Part shown: piece after piece, positions 1 through 4,684 of the stretch | Layout of the letters: each line of letters starts with the position of its first letter | Position numbering within the stretch: position 1 is the first letter of the stretch | Source of the DNA: an uncultured Ruminococcus sp. | Lineage (GTDB): Bacteria > Bacillota > Clostridia > Oscillospirales > Ruminococcaceae | Direction: 5' to 3' | NCBI GenBank assembly: GCA_947174085.1 | Contig: CAMWHN010000083.1 | Coordinates: 1-8,338, forward strand | DNA length: 8,338 bases | The notes under the pieces: generated by a model | The model's input: the letters and a program-made list of their open reading frames with translations, nothing else | What the model was told of the DNA's origin: nothing | Databases searched by the model: none | Program-made: the position numbers and the translations under genes

Positions 1-9
1 CATATCTTT

Positions 10-38
10 ATTTTATCATAGTATTTATTGTCTGTCAA
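10..38 (-). promoter_or_regulatory. Leftward sigma-A promoter, divergent from the cassettes
   Basis: On the minus strand the -35 is TTGACA (33-38, a full consensus) and the -10 is TAAAAT (10-15), with an exact 17-bp spacer. It drives transcription leftward out of the window, so its gene is not visible. A GATTCAC half-site (42-48) lies just upstream of the -35 and matches the left arm of the palindrome at 72-83. Divergent control of this promoter and the first cassette is an inference. Confidence 0.65.
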
Positions 39-55
39 GTTGATTCACTATATTT

Positions 56-138
56 CTCCGAAAAGTTATGGGATTCACGAATCGGCGGCACACGTGGGCT
101 GCTGTGGGGCTTGTTTTTAAAGTCATAAATCACACAAT
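56..138 (+). repeat. Long direct repeat, copy 1 (upstream of first cassette)
   Basis: This ~83-bp block recurs at 703-786. Positions 61-93 match 708-740 at 32 of 33 bases. The middle (94-112) is diverged, and the right end, with GGGGCTT, a T-run and the TCATAAATCACACAAT motif, is conserved again. It contains the perfect 12-bp palindrome GATTCACGAATC at 72-83. No open frame spans it. A duplicated regulatory segment is the simplest reading; an operator role for the palindrome is inference. Confidence 0.8.
123..138 (+). promoter_or_regulatory. Candidate regulator-binding motif, site 1
   Basis: TCATAAATCACACAAT ends 42 bp before the -35 of the first cassette promoter. Related 16-mers lie upstream of the other three rightward promoters: 771-786, 1240-1255, and 1652-1667 in inverted orientation. 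A binding role is inferred only from recurrence and position. Confidence 0.4.
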
Positions 139-180
139 TGTACAAGCTGATTTTTCCCGATATTCTGTAGTTTTAGCCGC

Positions 181-209
181 TTGATGTATTTCAAAATGTA
201 TGGTAATAT
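181..209 (+). promoter_or_regulatory. Sigma-A promoter of first cassette (P1)
   Basis: The -35 is TTGATG (181-186) and the -10 is TAATAT (204-209), with a 17-bp spacer. An extended -10 TG lies at 201-202. The upstream stretch 131-180 closely resembles 1248-1298 before the third promoter, sharing CACACAAT, GCTGATTTT, CCCG, TTCTGTA and TTTAGCCGC. The predicted start is near 216, giving a leader of about 50 nt. Confidence 0.75.
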
Positions 210-217
210 ACACACAA

Positions 218-238
218 CGGTAGCGGAGAACCGCACCG
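218..238 (+). promoter_or_regulatory. 5'-terminal leader stem-loop, cassette 1
   Basis: CGGT, a bulged A, then GCGG pairs across an AGAA loop with CCGC and ACCG, forming 8 base pairs. It begins 9 nt after the -10, so it should sit at or very near the 5' end of the mRNA. Hairpins of unrelated sequence occupy the same offset in the other two cassettes. A role in protecting the mRNA from 5'-end decay is inference. Confidence 0.6.
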
Positions 239-266
239 AAAAAAAATGAATTTGGAGGAAAATCAC

Positions 267-629
267 ATGAAAACAATTGAGCTTTTTGAAAAGGCAATGA
301 CCGAGGGAAATGAGTTCTTCAAGGAGAACGGCATCAACCCTACGCTTTTCGCAGCCTACAGACAGCAGAAGGACAGCGGCAACGAGCTGATCGACTTCTC
401 AGAAGTTATCTGGACACAGGACATTGAGCCGATCAGCGAATTTTTCAAGGCGCAGGGCATTACGGAATTTACGATTTCAAGCACATTCAGCAGCCTGATC
501 GAAACCCTCGCAGCCCTTGAAAAACATGGCTTTCGCATGAACGGGCTGACCGAGGTAAGAGCAAACTACACCGATTTCATCACAGGGGAAAAGAAAATTA
601 TTCCTGCGATTCGCATGAAACTGAACTGA
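267..629 (+). CDS. Small protein of unknown function, cassette 1 (120 aa)
   Basis: I do not recognise this protein. The start at 267 is chosen because GGAGG (254-258) lies 8 nt before it. An in-frame ATG at 246 would place that ribosome site inside the gene. The protein is soluble-looking, with no signal peptide or membrane segment. It opens with an acidic, helix-prone region (MKTIELFEKAMTEGNEFF). Around residues 55-90 there is a likely helix-strand-helix pattern (EPISEFFKAQG, TEFTISS, SLIETLAALEKHGF), which suggests a compact alpha/beta fold. It is a single-gene unit with its own promoter, leader hairpin and terminator. Its place beside a packaging module and its own promoter suggest a moron-type accessory gene that could be expressed in the lysogen. 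Host-defence or anti-defence roles are possible but unsupported by any motif. Confidence 0.8.
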   Translation: MKTIELFEKAMTEGNEFFKENGINPTLFAAYRQQKDSGNELIDFSEVIWTQDIEPISEFFKAQGITEFTISSTFSSLIETLAALEKHGFRMNGLTEVRANYTDFITGEKKIIPAIRMKLN

Positions 630-640
630 AACAACGAGCA

Positions 641-661
641 AGGGGCGGCAATTCCGCCCCT
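641..661 (+). terminator. GC-rich hairpin after cassette 1
   Basis: AGGGGCGG pairs with CCGCCCCT around a CAATT loop (8 bp), starting 12 nt after the stop codon. No proper T-run follows (TGATTCTC), so it may be a weak terminator or an mRNA 3' stabiliser. Confidence 0.6.
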
Positions 662-702
662 GATTCTCGCCCACAAAGCCCCACGTTCGCCGTTTCATAT
701 TC

Positions 703-786
703 CTCCGCAAAGTTATGGGATTCACGAATCGGCGGCACACAGGGGGCGATTTAGGGGCTTATTTTTGAAGTCATAAATTACACAAT
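703..786 (+). repeat. Long direct repeat, copy 2 (upstream of second cassette)
   Basis: This is the second copy of the block at 56-138, again with GATTCACGAATC (719-730), and ends with the TCATAAATTACACAAT motif (771-786). It differs mainly in the 741-760 segment, with a one-base length change. Together with the leader elements of cassette 2 it fills the 296-bp gap between the first two genes; I see no gene there. Confidence 0.8.
771..786 (+). promoter_or_regulatory. Candidate regulator-binding motif, site 2
   Basis: TCATAAATTACACAAT matches site 1 at 15 of 16 positions. It ends 52 bp before the -35 of the second promoter, one helical turn further than sites 1 and 3. Confidence 0.4.
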
Positions 787-838
787 AATATCCGAAAAAT
801 AGCCGAAATCATTGTTACATTTATTTCTCCGAAATCCG

Positions 839-867
839 TTGACTTATTCCTCGAAAGACGGTAATAT
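839..867 (+). promoter_or_regulatory. Sigma-A promoter of second cassette (P2)
   Basis: The -35 is TTGACT (839-844) and the -10 is TAATAT (862-867), with a 17-bp spacer. Unlike P1 and P3 it lacks the extended -10 TG. The segment between the 16-bp motif and the -35 differs from P1 and P3 and carries an ATTTCTCCGAAA string also found at 52-63. Confidence 0.75.
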
Positions 868-875
868 ACATACTA

Positions 876-897
876 CCGAAAGGCAAACAGCCTGCGG
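876..897 (+). promoter_or_regulatory. 5'-terminal leader stem-loop, cassette 2
   Basis: CCG (876-878) pairs with CGG (895-897) and GGC (882-884) with GCC (890-892), around an AAACA loop with an AAA/TG internal loop. It starts 9 nt after the -10, at the same offset as the leader hairpins of cassettes 1 and 3, with a different sequence. Confidence 0.5.
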
Positions 898-925
898 AAT
901 ACAAACCAAAACGGAGGAAACGATT

Positions 926-1195
926 ATGAAATGGGAACAGGTAACAACAATGGAGCATCTTTGGAGCAACGGATGTACAGAGCAGGGTGCGGCGCTGAAA
1001 TACGGCGACAAGGTTCTGGTGACAGGACTGACCTACAGAGGTTTCGAGGCGGCGGTTTACGAGTTCATCGAGGACGAGGAAGAAACAGGACTGAGCTACA
1101 TCGAGTGCCGCCTGAACCTCAGAACAGCAAATCCGAAGCCCTTTGACGACGGAGGAGATGCAATGAAATGGTGCTTCGACCACCTGAACGACTAA
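926..1195 (+). CDS. Small acidic protein of unknown function, cassette 2 (89 aa)
   Basis: I do not recognise this protein. The start at 926 follows GGAGG (913-917) by 8 nt. An upstream in-frame ATG at 812 is rejected because it precedes the promoter and would run through the leader. The protein begins MKWEQVTTMEHLWSNG and has an acidic run FIEDEEETG near residues 47-55. Alternating patterns such as KVLVTGL and YIECRLNL suggest beta strands, so a small beta-rich domain is plausible. There is no signal peptide, membrane segment or obvious catalytic motif. A product of this size and acidity could be a protein-binding inhibitor or DNA mimic, but that is speculation from composition. The unit is monocistronic, between its own promoter and terminator. 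Confidence 0.8.
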   Translation: MKWEQVTTMEHLWSNGCTEQGAALKYGDKVLVTGLTYRGFEAAVYEFIEDEEETGLSYIECRLNLRTANPKPFDDGGDAMKWCFDHLND

Positions 1196-1199
1196 TAAC

Positions 1200-1223
1200 A
1201 AGGGGCTGAAAAACGCCCCTTTT
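1200..1223 (+). terminator. Intrinsic terminator after cassette 2
   Basis: AAGGGGC (1200-1206) pairs with GCCCCTT (1215-1221) around TGAAAAAC, running into a short T-stretch (1220-1223). It starts 5 nt after the stop codon. Confidence 0.75.
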
Positions 1224-1239
1224 CCGTTCTCCCTCAATG

Positions 1240-1255
1240 GTGTATATCACACAAT
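1240..1255 (+). promoter_or_regulatory. Candidate regulator-binding motif, site 3 (degenerate)
   Basis: GTGTATATCACACAAT shares 12 of 16 positions with site 1, including all of CACACAAT. It ends 43 bp before the third -35, nearly the same distance as at the first promoter. Confidence 0.35.
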
Positions 1256-1298
1256 GATGAGAGCTGATTTTCCCCGTTTTTTCTGTACATTTAGCCGC

Positions 1299-1327
1299 TT
1301 GATAAGTGCCGGAATGCATGGTAATAT
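1299..1327 (+). promoter_or_regulatory. Sigma-A promoter of third cassette (P3)
   Basis: The -35 is TTGATA (1299-1304) and the -10 is TAATAT (1322-1327), with a 17-bp spacer and an extended -10 TG at 1319-1320. The upstream region is closely related to that of P1. Confidence 0.75.
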
Positions 1328-1335
1328 GTGTATAA

Positions 1336-1356
1336 CGCAAGGGAGAAACCCAAGCG
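1336..1356 (+). promoter_or_regulatory. 5'-terminal leader stem-loop, cassette 3
   Basis: CGC (1336-1338) pairs with GCG (1354-1356) and GGG (1341-1343) with CCC (1349-1351), with an AA/AA internal loop and an AGAAA apical loop. It starts 9 nt after the -10, as in cassettes 1 and 2. Confidence 0.5.
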
Positions 1357-1383
1357 AAAAACGAATTTCAGGAGGAAACGAAA

Positions 1384-1551
1384 ATGGCAAAAACATGGAA
1401 AGTAAAGGCGCTTACAGCGGAGAAACCCGGAAAGCTGGTCTGGAAAACAATCAAGGAATTCGACAGCCCTGCCAAAGCTGACAATTGGCTTTGCAGCTAC
1501 GTCAAAAAGAACGGCTACAGCATCACCGACTTCAACATTGTAAAAGCCTGA
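1384..1551 (+). CDS. Very small lysine-rich protein, cassette 3 (55 aa)
   Basis: I do not recognise this protein, but the gene is well supported: GGAGG (1371-1375) sits 8 nt before the ATG, downstream of a promoter and leader hairpin, and a terminator follows the stop. The product starts MAKTWKVKALTAEKPGK. It has 11 lysines and no arginine, against only five acidic residues, so it is clearly basic. Three tryptophans (residues 5, 20 and 35) and the pattern WKVKAL / KLVWKTIKEF / KADNWLCSYVKKNGY suggest two strands followed by a helix. Binding to nucleic acid or to an acidic partner is possible from charge alone. It is short enough to be missed by length cut-offs, yet its control signals match those of its two neighbours. 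Confidence 0.75.
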   Translation: MAKTWKVKALTAEKPGKLVWKTIKEFDSPAKADNWLCSYVKKNGYSITDFNIVKA

Positions 1552-1562
1552 GAACCGCCAAA

Positions 1563-1608
1563 AGCAACAGCCCTTGAAAAAGGGTCTGTTGCTCGTACAG
1601 CCGTTTTT
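1563..1608 (+). terminator. Intrinsic terminator after cassette 3
   Basis: AGCAACAG-CCCTT (1563-1575) pairs with AAGGG-T-CTGTTGCT (1580-1593), giving 13 base pairs with one bulged T and a GAAA loop. A TTTTT run follows at 1604-1608, about 10 nt beyond the stem, which is further than ideal. Confidence 0.65.
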
Positions 1609-1651
1609 GTTTCCTCTGGAAGTAAAATTTTTACCGATTTTTCGGTTTATC

Positions 1652-1667
1652 TTTGTGTAAATTATGA
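1652..1667 (-). promoter_or_regulatory. Candidate regulator-binding motif, site 4 (inverted)
   Basis: Read on the minus strand this is TCATAATTTACACAAA, 14 of 16 positions identical to site 2. It ends only 12 bp before the -35 of the fourth promoter, about three helical turns closer than in cassettes 1 and 3. Confidence 0.35.
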
Positions 1668-1679
1668 TTCCGAAATGAC

Positions 1680-1708
1680 TTGATATAGTTGCATTTCTAT
1701 GGTAAAAT
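1680..1708 (+). promoter_or_regulatory. Sigma-A promoter pointing at the packaging operon (P4)
   Basis: The -35 is TTGATA (1680-1685) and the -10 is TAAAAT (1703-1708), with a 17-bp spacer and an extended -10 TG (1700-1701). The predicted start is near 1715. Transcripts would meet the terminator at 1775-1800 before reaching the terminase, giving a short RNA of about 85 nt unless readthrough occurs. The 269-bp gap between the third cassette and the terminase holds this promoter, the inverted motif, a possible leader peptide and that terminator; I see no terminase small subunit in it. Confidence 0.65.
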
Positions 1709-1716
1709 ACATTACA

Positions 1717-1767
1717 ATGGAAGAGAGATCTCAATTAAAAAATCGCCCCAAGGGGTATTCAAAATAA
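1717..1767 (+). CDS. Possible 16-codon leader peptide in P4 transcript
   Basis: ATG at 1717 opens a 16-residue frame (MEERSQLKNRPKGYSK) ending at TAA 1765-1767, 7 nt before the terminator hairpin. The predicted transcription start is about 2 nt upstream, so it would be translated as a leaderless or near-leaderless mRNA; no Shine-Dalgarno is visible. It could be an attenuation leader or chance. Confidence 0.2.
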   Translation: MEERSQLKNRPKGYSK

Positions 1768-1774
1768 TCGTTTC

Positions 1775-1800
1775 AGACTTGCTTTTGGCAGGTCTTTTTT
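1775..1800 (+). terminator. Strong intrinsic terminator just before the terminase gene
   Basis: AGACTTGC (1775-1782) pairs with GCAGGTCT (1788-1795) with one G-T wobble, around a TTTTG loop, running directly into TTTTTT (1795-1800). The terminase ribosome site starts 7 nt later. It may insulate the late operon from the cassettes, or act as an attenuator or antitermination target. Confidence 0.75.
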
Positions 1801-1820
1801 CGTATCGGAGGTAATGCAGA

Positions 1821-2141
1821 ATGCGAAAATACAAGCCGACAAAATTCATGGCAGAGGATTCAAAATACAGCAAATCGGCGGCGGACTATGCCATCAATTT
1901 TATTCAGTGCCTTTCTCACACTAAAGGAACATGGGCAGGCAAGAAGTTTGAACTGCTCGACTGGCAGGAGCAGATTATCCGTGACCTGTTCGGCATTCTG
2001 AAACCCAACGGCTACCGTCAATTTAACACGGCATACATCGAAATTCCAAAAAAGAACGGAAAGTCAGAGCTTGCGGCGGCAGTCGCACTTCTGCTGACCT
2101 GCGGCGACGGCGAGGAACGTGCAGAGGTTTATGGCTGCTGA
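1821..2141 (+). CDS. Terminase large subunit, N-terminal fragment (106 aa)
   Basis: This is the first open frame of the split terminase. The start follows GGAGG (1807-1811) by 9 nt. It carries the DWQ region (residues 48-49) and Walker A (75-82) but lacks Walker B and the nuclease domain, so on its own it should not package DNA. It ends at TGA 2139-2141, immediately after VYGC. Confidence 0.7.
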   Translation: MRKYKPTKFMAEDSKYSKSAADYAINFIQCLSHTKGTWAGKKFELLDWQEQIIRDLFGILKPNGYRQFNTAYIEIPKKNGKSELAAAVALLLTCGDGEERAEVYGC

Positions 2142-3408
2142 CAGACAGCAGGCTGCTATCGTTTTTGATGTAGCGGCGGATATGGTGCAAATGTGTCCTG
2201 CACTGAACAAGCGAGTTAAAATTCTGACTTCGCAAAAACGTATTGTTTACACGCCGACTAACAGCTTTTATCAGGTGCTTTCCGCAGAAGCCTACTCAAA
2301 GCACGGATTTAATATTCATGGTGTAGTTTTTGATGAGCTGCATACGCAGCCTAACCGCAAACTTTTTGATGTTATGACAAAGGGTTCAGGCGATGCAAGG
2401 ATGCAGCCGCTGTACTTCCTTATCACCACTGCCGGAACGGATACCAACAGCATCTGCTACGAGGTTCACTCAAAGGCGAAAGACATCATTGAGGGCAGAA
2501 AGCACGACCCGACTTTTTATCTTGTGATTTATGGTGCAGATGAAAGTGAGGACTGGACTTCTCCGAAGGTGTGGAAAAAGGCAAATCCGAGTCTTGATAA
2601 AACAATCGGTATGGATAAGGTCGTTGCTGCCTGTAACTCCGCAAAGGAAACTCCCGGAGAAGAAAATGCTTTCCGACAGCTTCGTTTGAATCAATGGGTA
2701 AAGCAGGTTGTCCGCTGGATGCCGATGGAAAAATGGGATAAATGCAAGATTGCTTTTGATGAAGATGACCTTGCAGGACGTGTCTGCTACGGCGGTCTTG
2801 ACCTTTCTTCTACTACCGATATTACGGCATTTGTACTTGTTTTTCCGCCGACTGATGAGGACGATTTTTACTATGTTCTGCCGTATTTCTGGCTGCCCGA
2901 GGATACACTTCCGCTGCGTGTCCGCCGAGACCATGTTCCCTATGATTTATGGGAACGGCAGGGATTTTTGCAGACCACCGAAGGCAATGTTGTCCATTAT
3001 GGATTTATCGAAAACTTCATTGATGAACTGGGGCGGAAATTTCATATCAAGGAAATCGCATTTGACCGCTGGGGTGCTGTTCAGATGTCGCAGAACCTCG
3101 AAGATATGGGATTTACATTGGTGCAGTTCAGTCAGGGTTATCGTGATATGTCGCCACCTACAAAAGAACTGATGAAGCTGACGTTGGAGCAGAAACTCGC
3201 CCATAACGGGCATCCAGTTTTACGTTGGATGATGGATAACATTTTCATTAAGCGTGACCCTGCCGGAAATATCAAGCCGGATAAGGAAAAATCCACAGAG
3301 AAGATTGACGGTACGGTTGCCTTGATTATGGCTCTTGACCGTGCTATTCGCTGTGGATGTGTTTCTGAGGATTCAATTTATGATTCAAGAGATTTATTGA
3401 TTTTGTAG
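2119..3408 (+). CDS. Terminase large subunit, C-terminal fragment (about 425 aa)
   Basis: This second frame of the split terminase overlaps the first by 23 bp. Possible starts are GTG 2119 (GAGG at 2112-2115) or ATG 2131 (AGAGG at 2123-2127). Both sites are poor and neither is a family start. Counting from 2119, Walker B VVFDE is at 69-73, the coupling motif LITTAGT at 101-107, and nuclease aspartates at 228, 316 and 397. Without the P-loop it should lack ATPase activity even if translated. Nothing beyond the frameshift looks decayed, so the lesion is recent or artefactual. Confidence 0.7.
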   Translation: MQRFMAADRQQAAIVFDVAADMVQMCPALNKRVKILTSQKRIVYTPTNSFYQVLSAEAYSKHGFNIHGVVFDELHTQPNRKLFDVMTKGSGDARMQPLYFLITTAGTDTNSICYEVHSKAKDIIEGRKHDPTFYLVIYGADESEDWTSPKVWKKANPSLDKTIGMDKVVAACNSAKETPGEENAFRQLRLNQWVKQVVRWMPMEKWDKCKIAFDEDDLAGRVCYGGLDLSSTTDITAFVLVFPPTDEDDFYYVLPYFWLPEDTLPLRVRRDHVPYDLWERQGFLQTTEGNVVHYGFIENFIDELGRKFHIKEIAFDRWGAVQMSQNLEDMGFTLVQFSQGYRDMSPPTKELMKLTLEQKLAHNGHPVLRWMMDNIFIKRDPAGNIKPDKEKSTEKIDGTVALIMALDRAIRCGCVSEDSIYDSRDLLIL

Positions 3409-3424
3409 AACGGAGCTGATTTCT

Positions 3425-4684
3425 ATGAGTATTTTCAAAGGACTATTCAAAAGCCGTGACAAGCCTACAAACAGCTATGATTCGCCGTCCTACAGCTATT
3501 TTTTCGGCAGATCAAACAGCGGAAAGCGAGTCAGTGACAGAACGGCAATGCAGCACACGGTAGTATATGCCTGCGTGAGAGTTCTGAGTGAAGCGATAGC
3601 ACAACTGCCGCTGCACGTCTACAAATATACAAACAATGGAAAAGAGCGAGTGCCGATGCACCCGCTTTACTTTTTGCTTCACGACCAGCCTAATCCCGAA
3701 ATGACAAGCTTTATTTTTCGTGAAACTCTGATGTCGCATCTGCTGATTTATGGCAACTCCTATGCACAGATTATCCGTAATGGACGTGGTGAGGTTATAG
3801 GACTGTATCCGCTGATGCCTGATAAAGTCAAGGTAGACCGTGATGAGCGTAACCGCCTTATCTACATTTACAGCCGATACGATGAAGCGAATCCAAATCT
3901 GAAACAGCAGGGCGATATTATTCTGACTGCTGAAAATGTACTGCATATTCCGGGGTTAGGGTTTGATGGTTTGGTCGGATATTCTCCCATTGCACTTGCT
4001 AAAAATGCAATAGGTATTTCTCTTGCCTGTGAGGAATACGGCTCTGCTTTCTTTGCCAATGGCGCAAGTCCAAGCGGTGTTCTGGAGCATCCGGGAGTTA
4101 TCAAAAATCCCGAGCGAGTGCGTGATGCGTGGCAGAGAGCATACGGCGGAAACAACAATCACCGCACCGCAATTTTAGAAGAGGGCATGAAATATACACC
4201 AATTTCAATTCCAAATAATGAGGCGCAGTTTCTGGAAACCCGTAAATTTCAGGTTGAGGAAATCGCTCGTTTGTATCGTGTACCTCTCCACATGATTGGC
4301 GACCTTGAACACGCCACATTCAGCAATATCGAGCAGCAGTCCCTTGAATTTGTGAAATACACTCTTGACCCGTGGCTTGTCCGTTGGGAGCAGTCACTCC
4401 AAAAGGCACTTCTTTCTGATTCGGAAAAAGGTCAGTACTTCATCAAATTTAACGTTGAAGGGCTGCTCCGTGGTGACTACGCAAGCAGAATGTCAGGCTA
4501 TGCAACGGCGAGGCAAAACGGCTGGATGTCGGCAAATGATATCCGTGAACTGGAAGATATGAACCGCATTCCTGCTGAATTAGGCGGGGATTTGTACCTG
4601 TGCAACGGTTCTTTTACACAATTACAGGATGCAGGCGCATTTGCGAATAAAAATTCTGAAGAAAGCGAGGAAACCGCAGAATGA
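3425..4684 (+). CDS. HK97-type portal protein (419 aa)
   Basis: The portal forms the dodecameric ring at one capsid vertex through which the terminase pumps DNA and to which the connector attaches. The sequence fits the HK97 gp3 family (Phage_portal) over its full length. It has an N-terminal TVVYACVRVLSEAIAQLPLHVYK segment around residues 45-67 and the LLIYGNSYAQIIRN region near 115-128. A GLVGYSPIALAKNAIG loop-helix region and the FSNIEQQSLEFVKYTLDPWL segment typical of the family stem and clip follow. A hydrophilic acidic tail (NSEESEETAE) closes it. GGAG at 3412-3415 supports the start. It begins 16 nt after the terminase stop and overlaps the protease start by 4 nt (ATGA), so the two are translationally coupled. 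I see no sign of damage. Confidence 0.93.
   Translation: MSIFKGLFKSRDKPTNSYDSPSYSYFFGRSNSGKRVSDRTAMQHTVVYACVRVLSEAIAQLPLHVYKYTNNGKERVPMHPLYFLLHDQPNPEMTSFIFRETLMSHLLIYGNSYAQIIRNGRGEVIGLYPLMPDKVKVDRDERNRLIYIYSRYDEANPNLKQQGDIILTAENVLHIPGLGFDGLVGYSPIALAKNAIGISLACEEYGSAFFANGASPSGVLEHPGVIKNPERVRDAWQRAYGGNNNHRTAILEEGMKYTPISIPNNEAQFLETRKFQVEEIARLYRVPLHMIGDLEHATFSNIEQQSLEFVKYTLDPWLVRWEQSLQKALLSDSEKGQYFIKFNVEGLLRGDYASRMSGYATARQNGWMSANDIRELEDMNRIPAELGGDLYLCNGSFTQLQDAGAFANKNSEESEETAE

Larger units (their letters stand above)
1821..3408 (+). pseudogene. terL: Phage terminase large subunit, frameshifted
   Basis: This is the Terminase_1-type DNA-packaging motor: an ATPase that pumps DNA through the portal, with a nuclease that cuts concatemers. 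The N-terminal frame (1821-2141) holds the adenine-side LLDWQEQ region and the Walker A motif IPKKNGKS (residues 75-82). It stops at TGA 2139-2141. The +1 frame continues with Walker B VVFDE, coupling motif LITTAGT, and RNase H-like nuclease aspartates in GGLDLSSTTD, AFDRWGA and KIDGTVAL. The junction reads VYGC-stop. From family memory the expected sequence is VYGCAADRQQA, which returns if a second GCTGC is added after 2138; the restored protein would be 530 aa, normal for the family. ATPase and nuclease parts are otherwise intact. Alternatives are a sequencing or assembly error, or programmed +1 shifting, which the Cys codon before TGA does not favour. Confidence 0.85.

Noticed and set aside
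821..1237. Open frame of 138 codons on the minus strand
   Set aside because: It lies antisense over the second cassette gene and its promoter, leader and terminator signals, has no ribosome site of its own that I can see, and its translation is cysteine- and phenylalanine-rich with no protein-like pattern.
123..1255. CRISPR array or CRP-like sites suggested by repeated CACACAAT strings
   Set aside because: The copies are few, unevenly spaced and tied to promoters rather than separated by spacers. They also lack the paired half-sites of a CRP operator.
1291..1734. Open frame of 147 codons on the minus strand
   Set aside because: It runs antisense through the third cassette, its terminator and the P4 promoter, and the translation looks like non-coding shadow. 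The forward 55-codon gene has full expression signals.
2119..2160. Programmed +1 frameshift in the terminase as the main explanation
   Set aside because: UGA-C is a permissive stop context, but the P-site codon UGC re-pairs poorly in +1, no upstream Shine-Dalgarno-like stimulator in the prfB arrangement is clear, and the shift would still leave two expected residues missing. Tandem-repeat deletion explains more.
2470..2934. Minus-strand frame of 154 codons, and a plus-strand frame of 154 codons at 2708-3172, inside the terminase
   Set aside because: The terminase frame has clear Walker B and nuclease motifs throughout this stretch, so both alternative frames are shadows.
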